10,517 nucleotides of DNA from an uncultured Eubacteriales bacterium. GTDB taxonomy: Bacteria > Bacillota > Clostridia > Monoglobales > Monoglobaceae. The notes beneath the pieces are model-generated. The model did not search any database. It saw nothing but the letters and a program-made list of their open reading frames with translations, and was not told the DNA's origin. The position numbers and the translations under genes are program-made. The stretch lies in NCBI GenBank assembly GCA_958346135.1, contig CATVQN010000017.1, positions 1 through 10,517 of the forward strand. The letters are read 5' to 3'. Below, in pieces: positions 1 to 6,916 of the stretch. Position 1 is the stretch's first letter, and every line of letters begins with the position of its first letter.

Positions 1-12
1 TTTTGAAAAAAG

Positions 13-615
<603 letters not shown>

Positions 616-685
616 AGCATAGCCTCCTGTTTTATTATGATTGGTGTATACAAGCGTATTCTTCGGCTTGTGAAAACTCGCATCT

Positions 686-714
686 ATCTTATCCCAAACA
701 GAGGGTTTTGTCAA
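686..714 (-). promoter_or_regulatory. Sigma-A promoter of the PPIase gene
   Basis: Read on the minus strand there is a perfect -35 box TTGACA (709-714), a 17-base spacer and a -10 box TAAGAT (686-691). Transcription should start near 679, giving a leader of about 65 bases before the ATG at 615. The site lies inside the upstream extension of the PPIase reading frame, which supports the shorter start. Confidence 0.75.
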
Positions 715-729
715 GAAAAAACAGTCGGA

Positions 730-741
730 ATTTGTACAAAT
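730..741. promoter_or_regulatory. Perfect 12-bp palindrome, possible operator
   Basis: ATTTGTACAAAT is a perfect inverted repeat. It is centred about 21 bases upstream of the PPIase -35 box and about 78 bases upstream of the ftsH -35 box, a position that suits binding of a dimeric regulator. I do not recognise it as the site of a specific regulator. The region is AT-rich, so chance is a real alternative. Confidence 0.3.
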
Positions 742-780
742 GAAAAAGAATTTTTTTCAGAATATTTTCGTAAGTATAAA

Positions 781-797
781 TGTAAAGATTCTGTAAA
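781..797. promoter_or_regulatory. TGTAAA direct repeat with 11-bp period, possible OmpR/PhoP-family binding site
   Basis: TGTAAA occurs at 781-786 and 792-797. Read on the minus strand this is TTTACA, five bases, TTTACA. Known PhoP boxes of Bacillus subtilis are TT(A/T)A(C/T)A repeats separated by about five bases, so the arrangement fits half of a typical four-repeat site. It ends 16 bases before the ftsH -35 box. The region is AT-rich and no further repeats in register are visible, so this is only a candidate. Confidence 0.25.
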
Positions 798-813
798 AAC
801 TTTTAAAATAACC

Positions 814-842
814 TTGTTTTTTTAAGAGCGCTATGTTATAAT
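814..842 (+). promoter_or_regulatory. Sigma-A promoter of ftsH with extended -10
   Basis: A perfect -10 box TATAAT (837-842) is preceded by the extended -10 element TGT (834-836). A partial -35 box TTGTTT (814-819) lies at an exact 17-base spacing. Transcription should start near 849, leaving a leader of about 57 bases before the GTG at 906. I see no CIRCE or CtsR-type heat-shock operator around it. Confidence 0.75.
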
Positions 843-905
843 ACTGCTTTAATGAATAAAATAATTTCCAGACCAGACCGTTATTGTGTAGTAGGAGGAG
901 ATTGA

Positions 906-2795
906 GTGAAGAGATATCTGAAGGGAATAGGCTTTTATGTGATTCTTTTCTTTATCATTGTTATGATATTCTGGATGACCTCTATGCCGGGAAAGACTTC
1001 CAAAGAAATCTATTCTGATTTAGTTTTGAAAATCCAGCAGGAGCAGGTGACTGAGCTTTCTGTGGTGGATAATGTAGCAACCGCCAAATTAAAGGACGGG
1101 ACCGTGATCAGCGTTGAAGTTCCCGGATATAATACTTTAAAAAATGACGTAGGCGATAAGATGCAGGAGCAGATTAACTCCGGCAGCTTAAAGGTAGAGA
1201 CGCCGCTTCCCTACAGTCCTCCCTGGTGGCTGACCCTGCTGCCGAGTTTGGGGCTATTGGTGATCTTTGTGGTATTTTGGTTCATGTTTATGCAGCAGGC
1301 CGGCGGCGGAGGCGGTAACGGCCGCGGTGTAATGAGCTTTGGCAAGAGTAAGGCCAAGGTCAGCATGGAAGGCAAAACCAAAAAGACCTTTGAGGATGTG
1401 GCCGGCGCCGATGAAGAAAAGGAAGAACTTAAGGAAATTGTAGACTTTCTAAAAGGGCCGGAGCGCTATCGTCAGCTTGGAGCCAGAATCCCTAAGGGCG
1501 TTCTTTTGGTAGGACCTCCGGGAACCGGTAAGACCCTGCTTGCAAAAGCGGTTGCCGGTGAGGCCGGTGTGCCGTTTTTCTCGATTTCCGGTTCGGATTT
1601 TGTGGAGATGTTTGTAGGTATGGGTGCATCCCGTGTTCGGGATTTGTTTGAAAATGCAAAGAAAAATGCCCCCTGTATCATTTTTATTGATGAGATCGAT
1701 GCCGTTGGCCGGCACAGAGGTGCGGGGCTTGGCGGCGGCCACGACGAGCGGGAGCAGACCCTGAACCAGCTGCTGGTTGAGATGGATGGTTTTGGCGCAA
1801 ACGAAGGTGTTATTATTATTGCGGCAACCAACCGCCCCGATATTTTGGATCCGGCACTGCTGCGTCCGGGACGTTTTGATCGTCAGGTGGTAGTAGACGC
1901 CCCCGATGTCAAGGGAAGAGAAGCAATTTTGGAGGTACATTCCAAGGGCAAGCCTCTGGCAAAGGATGTGGATTTGTCGATTTTGGCAAAGACTACGGTG
2001 GGATTTTCCGGTGCGGATTTGGAGAACTTAATGAATGAGGCGGCACTTGCGGCGGCCAGAAAGAATCAGCCGGAAATTACGATGACCGATTTAGAAGAGT
2101 CGATTATGAAGGTGATTGCGGGTCCGGAAAAGAAATCCCGAAAGGTTCCGGATCGTGCTAAGAAGCTGACAGCCTTCCACGAAGCCGGTCATGCGGTGGT
2201 ATCAAAGATGCTGCCGACTCAGGATCGGGTGCACCAGGTATCCATTATTCCCAGAGGACGTGCGGGTGGATATACGCTGTCATTGCCTCAGGAGGATTCC
2301 TATTATAAATCTAAGGAAGAGATGACCGAGGAGATAATTTCCCTGCTGGGCGGCCGTGTGGCCGAGCAGCTGGTACTCAAGGATATCAGTACCGGTGCAT
2401 CCAATGATATTGAACGGGCAACCAACATTGCCAAGGCTATGGTAACCAAGTATGGTATGAGCGAAAAATTGGGTGCTCGTACCTTTGGAGATCAGAATAA
2501 CGAGGTGTTCATCGGCTTGGATTACGGTCATACGGTGGATTATAGCCAGGAGACGGCCGCCGTGATTGATGAGGAGATTAAGCGTATTATTGACGATTGT
2601 TATCGCAGGTGTACCGAAATCCTGACCCAGCAAATGGATAAGCTGCACCGGGTAGCGGAGCTCTTGTTGGAGAAAGAGAAGATTGAGAGCGACGAGTTTG
2701 AAGAAGTTTTTGCCAAATCGGCTCCGGAGCCAGAAGAAAAGGCTGAAATGTCGGCCGGCGAAGCTGAAATAATGGATGACTCCGCAGAAAATTAG
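906..2795 (+). CDS. ftsH: ATP-dependent zinc metalloprotease FtsH
   Basis: FtsH is a membrane-anchored hexameric AAA+ protease that extracts and degrades misfolded or regulatory membrane and cytosolic proteins. The 629-residue product has the full family layout: TM1 (about 7-26), an extracytoplasmic domain (27-106), TM2 (107-130), a glycine-rich linker (133-141), and an AAA+ module. The AAA+ module shows Walker A GPPGTGKT (203-210), pore loop FVG (236-238), Walker B IIFIDEID (258-265), and a second region of homology with arginines 320 and 323. The M41 domain follows, with zinc motif HEAGH (425-429) and a third ligand, Asp501, in SNDIERAT. The C-terminal tail is acidic. The start is GTG at 906: AGGAGG (893-898) lies 7 bases upstream and an in-frame TGA at 903-905 rules out extension. 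Length and catalytic residues are normal. The gene has its own promoter, diverges from the PPIase gene and is followed by ispE. The tilS-hpt genes often found before ftsH in Firmicutes are absent. Confidence 0.98.
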   Translation: MKRYLKGIGFYVILFFIIVMIFWMTSMPGKTSKEIYSDLVLKIQQEQVTELSVVDNVATAKLKDGTVISVEVPGYNTLKNDVGDKMQEQINSGSLKVETPLPYSPPWWLTLLPSLGLLVIFVVFWFMFMQQAGGGGGNGRGVMSFGKSKAKVSMEGKTKKTFEDVAGADEEKEELKEIVDFLKGPERYRQLGARIPKGVLLVGPPGTGKTLLAKAVAGEAGVPFFSISGSDFVEMFVGMGASRVRDLFENAKKNAPCIIFIDEIDAVGRHRGAGLGGGHDEREQTLNQLLVEMDGFGANEGVIIIAATNRPDILDPALLRPGRFDRQVVVDAPDVKGREAILEVHSKGKPLAKDVDLSILAKTTVGFSGADLENLMNEAALAAARKNQPEITMTDLEESIMKVIAGPEKKSRKVPDRAKKLTAFHEAGHAVVSKMLPTQDRVHQVSIIPRGRAGGYTLSLPQEDSYYKSKEEMTEEIISLLGGRVAEQLVLKDISTGASNDIERATNIAKAMVTKYGMSEKLGARTFGDQNNEVFIGLDYGHTVDYSQETAAVIDEEIKRIIDDCYRRCTEILTQQMDKLHRVAELLLEKEKIESDEFEEVFAKSAPEPEEKAEMSAGEAEIMDDSAEN

Positions 2796-2833
2796 TCTTT
2801 AATAGAGCATACAGAGAAATGACGATGGCATAC

Positions 2834-2865
2834 AATCCGCAGACCCGTTGGGGGTTCTGCGGATT
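2834..2865 (+). terminator. Stem-loop between ftsH and ispE, possible weak terminator
   Basis: AATCCGCAGA (2834-2843) pairs perfectly with TCTGCGGATT (2856-2865). Three further C-G pairs form inside, past one bulged T, around a five-base loop. The following bases (TGTGTATTC) are T-rich but lack a clean T-run, so termination is probably partial. It could instead be a processing or stabilising element that sets ispE expression relative to ftsH. The stem ends 27 bases before the ispE start codon. Confidence 0.5.
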
Positions 2866-2892
2866 TGTGTATTCGGAAAAAGAGGTGACAAT

Positions 2893-3738
2893 ATGGAAAA
2901 ACTGACATTGGAGTGCAGAGCAAAGATCAATCTGGCCATTGATGTAGTGGGAAAGCGGAAAAACGGTTATCATGATGTGGAGATGGTGTTGCAGGAAATC
3001 GGGCTGGCAGACCGCCTGACCATGACCCTGCGTCAGGACGGAGATATTTTGATTACTTCAGACTCGCCGGAACTACCGGTGGGCGAGGATAATCTGGCCT
3101 ATCGGGCAGCGCGGGTGTTTTTTGATTACTTGGGGCGAAATGAGGGCGTAGAAATCCACATTGAAAAGCGTATCCCTATGGGTGCAGGCCTTGGAGGCGG
3201 CAGTGCAGATGCTGCCGGTGTATTAAAAGGTCTCAACGCTATGTTTGAAAAGCCGTTTGCAACAGAGACCCTGATGCAGCTCAGCGAAAGCCTGGGAGCA
3301 GATGTTCCTTTTTGCGTGTTGGGCGGCTGTGCGTTGGCAACCGGAATCGGCGAGATTTTAACGCCCCTTCCCATGCCGCCGGGTTTAAAATGTGTGGTGG
3401 CAAAGCCGGAGCCCTCCGTTTCGACCAAATGGGTGTATGAGCATCTGGATTTTACAAAAAAACCGGAGGGATTGGATGTTTCGGCGGTTGCGGCAGGCAT
3501 CCGAAGCGGTGATCTTTCGATGATTTGCCGGAATGCGGCCAATATATTAGAGACTGCTACCATACCGGCTTACCCTGTGGTTGGCTGGCTGAAGGAAGGC
3601 TTTTTAGAAGCAGGTGCCGTGCTGTCGCTGATGAGCGGCAGCGGTTCGGCGGTTTTTGGATTATTCCGCAGCGAAGAAGAGGCGAGACACGGAATCTCTC
3701 AGGCAAAACGGTATACGGATGCGGTTTTTCTTGCTTGA
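2893..3738 (+). CDS. ispE: 4-diphosphocytidyl-2-C-methyl-D-erythritol kinase
   Basis: IspE phosphorylates CDP-methylerythritol at the 2-hydroxyl with ATP, a middle step of the MEP pathway to isoprenoid precursors in the cytoplasm. The 281-residue protein is a GHMP kinase of normal length. The N-terminal substrate segment AKINLAIDVVGKRKNGYHD (10-28) contains the expected catalytic Lys11. The glycine-rich ATP loop PMGAGLGGGSADAA lies at 95-108, the catalytic Asp137 is in GADVPF, and the C-terminal GHMP motif MSGSGSA is at 247-253. ATG at 2893 is chosen because AGAGGTG (2881-2887) sits 5 bases upstream and the family's conserved N-terminus begins a few residues later. The open frame reaches back to a TTG at 2848, but that lies in the loop of the upstream hairpin and has no ribosome binding site. 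The gene follows ftsH by 97 bases and no clear promoter of its own is visible, so it may depend on read-through from ftsH. Confidence 0.96.
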   Translation: MEKLTLECRAKINLAIDVVGKRKNGYHDVEMVLQEIGLADRLTMTLRQDGDILITSDSPELPVGEDNLAYRAARVFFDYLGRNEGVEIHIEKRIPMGAGLGGGSADAAGVLKGLNAMFEKPFATETLMQLSESLGADVPFCVLGGCALATGIGEILTPLPMPPGLKCVVAKPEPSVSTKWVYEHLDFTKKPEGLDVSAVAAGIRSGDLSMICRNAANILETATIPAYPVVGWLKEGFLEAGAVLSLMSGSGSAVFGLFRSEEEARHGISQAKRYTDAVFLA

Positions 3739-3775
3739 ATCACTTAGAAAAACCGGAACAAATTGGGTATTTTCG

Positions 3776-3804
3776 GTATAATTTTCTCAGAGTGGTTTAT
3801 ACTA
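3776..3804 (+). promoter_or_regulatory. Possible promoter of the M23 gene: sigma-A-like or forespore sigma-like
   Basis: The 84-base gap between ispE and the M23 gene offers two readings. One is TATAAT (3777-3782), a perfect sigma-A -10 box but with only a poor -35 (GGAACA at 3755-3760). The other is GTATA (3776-3780), 17 bases, TATACTA (3798-3804). This resembles the sigma-G pattern (GNATA, 17-18 bases, CATNNTA) with one mismatch, but its transcript would begin almost on the ribosome binding site. The second reading would suit a SpoIIQ-like gene. Neither is secure. Confidence 0.35.
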
Positions 3805-3822
3805 CCATTGAGGTGATGAATC

Positions 3823-4626
3823 GTGAGAGAAAATAAGAAAAAAGAGAACTTTTTTACAAAGCGTGGTTTTTTTATTGTCATAGTGATTGCGGTGTCATTG
3901 ATGGTCATTGCACTGGTGATGAACCTGGTAAACTCCGGTGAACGGTCGGATCGCTTTGACGATGAGGCTTGGGAGAGTGCAGTGCGTCAATCGGCAGAGA
4001 AATCACAAGATGTCTATCGGGAAAAAGCGCAGACGGTAAATTCCACTGCAACACCGGCTACGGCAAAGCCCGGGTTGGCGCCCATGATTTCAGAGGATAC
4101 ATCGAAGAAGGAGAATCAAATCGAGGATGCGGCAGCGGAGCCGGCTGTTACCGCAGCGCCGCAAACCGGTTCTGCATCTTCAAACCAGGGCATCAGCTTG
4201 ATTCTGGAGAAGCCTGTGGCAGGCGAGATTGCAAAAGACTTTTCGGCGGATGAATTGGTCTATTTTGAAACCATGCAGGATTGGCGGGTTCATGAGGGAA
4301 TTGATTTTGCTGTAGATGAGAATACAGAGGTAAAGGCGGCAGCAGACGGAACGGTGGAAGCAGTCAATGCGGACGGAATGCTGGGTGCCAGTGTGATAAT
4401 CGGACATACAGGCGGCATCAAAACCCTCTATGCAAACCTGACGGAAGATAGTGCGCCTCCTGTTGGAACGGCAGTCAAGGCCGGTGATGTGATTGGCAAG
4501 GTGGGGAAGACCGCGGCTTTGGAGATCAATGATAGTCCTCATCTGCATTTTGAAGTAATAGAAAATGAAAAAAGCGTAAATCCCCACAATTTTTTTGAGA
4601 AAGCTCCGTCCGAGGACGCAGAGTAG
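3823..4626 (+). CDS. Membrane-anchored M23 (LytM) metallopeptidase-like protein, SpoIIQ-like
   Basis: The 267-residue protein has a short basic cytoplasmic tail (1-14), one membrane helix (about 15-35), a low-complexity Ala/Pro/Ser/Thr linker (about 40-125) and a C-terminal LytM domain facing outside. All zinc ligands of M23 endopeptidases are present: His157 and Asp161 in HEGID, and the HLH motif at 240-242 (His242 the ligand, His240 catalytic). The domain is therefore probably active on peptidoglycan cross-bridges. Start is GTG at 3823: GAGGTGAT (3810-3817) lies upstream, and an in-frame TGA at 3817-3819 leaves no earlier start. Size, topology and N-terminus resemble SpoIIQ, the forespore half of the SpoIIQ-SpoIIIAH channel, which keeps its zinc site in clostridia. 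There is no spoIID or spoIIID beside it to confirm this, so a vegetative cell-wall hydrolase or NlpD/EnvC-type activator remains possible. Membrane-bound M23 domain: confident; SpoIIQ: tentative. Confidence 0.88.
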   Translation: MRENKKKENFFTKRGFFIVIVIAVSLMVIALVMNLVNSGERSDRFDDEAWESAVRQSAEKSQDVYREKAQTVNSTATPATAKPGLAPMISEDTSKKENQIEDAAAEPAVTAAPQTGSASSNQGISLILEKPVAGEIAKDFSADELVYFETMQDWRVHEGIDFAVDENTEVKAAADGTVEAVNADGMLGASVIIGHTGGIKTLYANLTEDSAPPVGTAVKAGDVIGKVGKTAALEINDSPHLHFEVIENEKSVNPHNFFEKAPSEDAE

Positions 4627-4639
4627 AACTAAAATTTAC

Positions 4640-4692
4640 AAAACCCCTGCTTTATATACTCTAAAGTTAGATGTATATAAAGCAGGGGTTTT
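4640..4692. terminator. Bidirectional rho-independent terminator
   Basis: A 20-bp perfect stem (4640-4659 with 4673-4692) closes a 13-base loop. The GC-rich ACCCCTGC core is flanked by A4 on one side and T4 on the other, so a T-tract follows the stem on either strand. It lies between the convergent M23 gene (stop at 4626) and sensor kinase gene (stop at 4699) and should end both transcripts. Confidence 0.9.
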
Positions 4693-4698
4693 CCATTG

Positions 4699-6051
4699 TT
4701 ATTTTCGCATAGTAAAGGTAAAGACTGAGCCCTTTCCCAGCTGACTTTCCGCTTTCACGGTGCCTTTATGTTGTTTTGCAATCCATTGTACCATAGAAAG
4801 TCCCAAACCCATACTGCCATTACCCCGATCGGTTCGGGAAGTATCTACCTGGTAAAAACGTTTCCAGATATTCGGAAGCTCATTTGGAGCGATACCGATG
4901 CCGTTATCTGCTACGGAAACGATTACCAACCCGTTTTCTTCTTTCAAAACGACATAAATTTTACCGTTTTCTCTGCCGTATTGATAAGCATTGCTGATTA
5001 AGTTAATAAATAGTCGGGTCAGTAAAAAGTGATCACCGGTCACCATAACGTTGGACTGAATCTGTGTAGACATGGTAATACTGCTGTTATGAATTTCCTG
5101 CTGTTCTTCACAGACAATGGTTAAAAGCTCGCTGATATCCAGTGGCTCAAAATTAAGCTGCTGGGTGCCGTTGTCCATTCTGGAAAAGCTGAGCAACTCC
5201 GCAATCAGCTTTGTCATCCTTGTAGTTTGTTTTTTTATGGATTCCGCTGATTCTTTAAATTCCTCCGGTGTTTTCGCACAGTCCAGCATATATTCGCATT
5301 CAGACATGATTACCGCTACCGGCGTTCTCAGCTCATGTGAGGCATCAGAGGTAAATTGCTTTTCCTGGTCTAATGTTTGTTCAAGCTTTTCCAGCATTTC
5401 ATCAAAGGTATTGGCAAGCTGATAAATTTCATCCTTGCCGTTTCCGATGGAGATTCGCTGGGATAAATCCTGGCTTTCACTGATTTCTTTGGCGGTTTTT
5501 CGGATAATATCTACCGGAGTCAAGGCTCTCTTTACCATAAAATATCCACCTACGGCGGCTACCAGAATCAGGATGATGGTAACTGTAATGTTGGTTTTTA
5601 CAATAGAGCGAACCATATAGTCCTCGCCGCTGAAAGAAATTGCACCCCGCATCCACAGACTTTCCTGATTGGGAATTTCAATTTTTTGGTCATAGATATA
5701 GTACAGCGTTCCGTTTTCTGTTAAGGTCTGTATTTTTTCATTTTGGAAATCTGTATTTTTAGCAGCTTCAAAGGGAATTTGGCCGTCAATCAACTGGCCT
5801 TGTTTGTCATAGACGGCAAGGTGAACACCGTTTTCAAAATACATAAAATCCGGTGCATGATGAATTCGACCCTTGGGATCCACCTGCATTCTTGCGCTAT
5901 TGCTAACGGTTCGAATCAGCCGGCCGGTAATATCCCGCGCAATAATTGCTCGGCTCCAGGAAAAGATAATCATCAGCGCTGCGGTTGCAATTGCCAACAT
6001 AATCAAGCTGTACCAGAGTGTAATTCTTAATTTGATAGACATCCTATTCAT
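4699..6051 (-). CDS. Sensor histidine kinase of a two-component system
   Basis: This membrane sensor autophosphorylates on histidine and passes the phosphate to the response regulator encoded just before it. The 450-residue protein has TM1 (about 11-32), an extracytoplasmic sensing region of about 120 residues (33-152), TM2 (about 153-173), a HAMP linker (about 172-225), and a HisKA domain with SHELRTP and phospho-acceptor His239. The HATPase domain follows, with N-box Asn354 in LISNAYQYG, G1 box DNGIGI (382-387), F-box near 396-400 and G2 box GLGLS (415-419). All catalytic motifs are intact. The start ATG at 6051 overlaps the regulator's TGA in an ATGA arrangement, which indicates translational coupling. 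An alternative ATG at 6042 would lose that overlap. The sensing region contains aromatic and charged residues but no PAS or other domain I can name, so the signal is unknown. The overall plan resembles the CusS/ArlS/CssS group, which often monitors envelope stress or metals. Confidence 0.95.
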   Translation of the reverse strand: MNRMSIKLRITLWYSLIMLAIATAALMIIFSWSRAIIARDITGRLIRTVSNSARMQVDPKGRIHHAPDFMYFENGVHLAVYDKQGQLIDGQIPFEAAKNTDFQNEKIQTLTENGTLYYIYDQKIEIPNQESLWMRGAISFSGEDYMVRSIVKTNITVTIILILVAAVGGYFMVKRALTPVDIIRKTAKEISESQDLSQRISIGNGKDEIYQLANTFDEMLEKLEQTLDQEKQFTSDASHELRTPVAVIMSECEYMLDCAKTPEEFKESAESIKKQTTRMTKLIAELLSFSRMDNGTQQLNFEPLDISELLTIVCEEQQEIHNSSITMSTQIQSNVMVTGDHFLLTRLFINLISNAYQYGRENGKIYVVLKEENGLVIVSVADNGIGIAPNELPNIWKRFYQVDTSRTDRGNGSMGLGLSMVQWIAKQHKGTVKAESQLGKGSVFTFTMRK

Positions 6052-6722
6052 GATTCTTCCCTCAATATATAACCACTGCCCCGGATGGTCTGAATCAGCT
6101 TTATGGCATGGCCCTCGTCAATTTTCTTCCGCAGATAGCGAATGTATACATCAACCACATTTGTGCCGCCGGAGTAGTCAAAGTTCCATACATGATTCTC
6201 AATCTTCTCGCGGGTCAAAACAGTGCCTTTGTTGCGGATCAGATACTCTAAAATATCAAATTCCTTGGCGGAAAGATTGATGATTTCTCCGTTCCGTTTT
6301 ACAGTATGTGCGGCGGTATCCAATACCAAATCCGCAGCTTGAAAAATGTTTGTGGGGTTTCCTGTGGCTTTTCGGGTCATAACCCGAAGCCTGGCCAAAA
6401 GCTCTTCGTAGGCGAAAGGCTTTACCAAATAATCATCTGCACCAATATCCAGTCCGGCAACCCGATCGGCTATGCTATCCTTGGCGGTTAGAAATAAAAT
6501 CGGAGTTGTATCCCCGTTTTTTCGCAGCGTGCGGACTACCTCAAGGCCATTTTTCTTGGGCATCATGATATCCAGTACAATGGCGTCAAATTCACCGACC
6601 CGTATGTAATCCAGTGCTTCTTCGCCGTCATAGCACCGATCCACGCAGTAGCCCTCTTTTTCAAGCCGCTTGGATATAATACGGTTTAAATCTCTTTCGT
6701 CCTCCACAACAAGAATACGCAT
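6048..6722 (-). CDS. OmpR/PhoB-family response regulator
   Basis: This cytoplasmic transcription regulator is activated by phosphorylation from the adjoining kinase. The 224-residue product has a receiver domain (1-115) with acidic pocket Glu7-Asp8, phospho-acceptor Asp51 in VLDIMMP, switch Thr79 and Lys101 in VKPF. A C-terminal winged-helix DNA-binding domain (about 124-222) follows, with the typical LSAKEFDILEYLI segment and the C-terminal hairpin IRGSGYIL. Length is normal for the family. The start ATG at 6722 has a very strong site AAAGGAGGT (6730-6738), with the AGGAGG core 8 bases away. The gene has its own promoter and overlaps the kinase gene by 4 bases. Such regulators commonly bind direct repeats with 10-11 bp spacing and often act on their own promoter. 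Target genes cannot be stated from sequence alone. Confidence 0.96.
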   Translation of the reverse strand: MRILVVEDERDLNRIISKRLEKEGYCVDRCYDGEEALDYIRVGEFDAIVLDIMMPKKNGLEVVRTLRKNGDTTPILFLTAKDSIADRVAGLDIGADDYLVKPFAYEELLARLRVMTRKATGNPTNIFQAADLVLDTAAHTVKRNGEIINLSAKEFDILEYLIRNKGTVLTREKIENHVWNFDYSGGTNVVDVYIRYLRKKIDEGHAIKLIQTIRGSGYILREES

Positions 6723-6745
6723 CTGGGTTACCTCCTTTGTATATC

Positions 6746-6774
6746 ATTTTAGCATACTTTTATTTTCTTGTAAA
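6746..6774 (-). promoter_or_regulatory. Sigma-A promoter of the two-component operon
   Basis: On the minus strand, -35 TTTACA (6769-6774), a 17-base spacer and -10 TAAAAT (6746-6751) are present. The -10 box is preceded by TGC, an extended -10 element. Transcription should start near 6739, only a few bases before the ribosome binding site at 6730-6738, so the leader is very short. The preceding gene's terminator lies about 70 bases upstream, making this an independent unit. Confidence 0.7.
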
Positions 6775-6845
6775 TGTGTTGTTGAAAACCCAAAATATCA
6801 TAAGCTCTACCCGTTATTGAAGGTTTCCTGTAATTGTAAAAATTA

Positions 6846-6889
6846 GGACTTATCTCCAAACAATCATAAAAGTGTTTAGAGGCAAGTCC
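6846..6889 (-). terminator. Rho-independent terminator after the S41 protease gene
   Basis: Arms at 6873-6889 and 6846-6862 form a 17-position stem with a 10-base loop. Read as minus-strand RNA it has 14 Watson-Crick pairs, two G-U wobbles and one A-C mismatch. A T-run follows at 6838-6842, after TAA. The wobbles are favourable only on the minus strand, matching the direction of the S41 gene that ends at 6917. The hairpin separates the argS-S41 unit from the two-component operon. Confidence 0.85.
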
Positions 6890-6916
6890 CTTTTCGCTGT
6901 AGACGGTATGGTGCAC

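Noticed and set aside
616..714. Upstream extension of the PPIase reading frame adding 33 residues
   Set aside because: It would place the start codon on the -35 box, has no ribosome binding site and would put a polar segment before a clear lipoprotein signal peptide. ATG at 615 with AGGAGG 7 bases upstream fits better.
1449..1940. Two long minus-strand open frames opposite the ftsH AAA+ region
   Set aside because: The plus-strand frame carries all FtsH motifs. The antisense frames follow from its codon use and have no ribosome binding site or family match.
2848..2892. Upstream extension of ispE by 15 residues from a TTG
   Set aside because: The TTG lies in the loop of a hairpin with no ribosome binding site. 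ATG at 2893 has AGAGGTG 5 bases upstream and matches the family N-terminus.
5873..6280. Plus-strand open frame of 135 codons across the kinase-regulator junction
   Set aside because: It is antisense to two well-supported overlapping genes and shows no domain or start signal of its own.
6846..6889. Hairpin after the S41 gene considered as a riboswitch or leader structure for the regulator operon
   Set aside because: It is a simple stem with a following T-run directly after a stop codon, and the regulator promoter lies downstream of it, so it would not be in that transcript.
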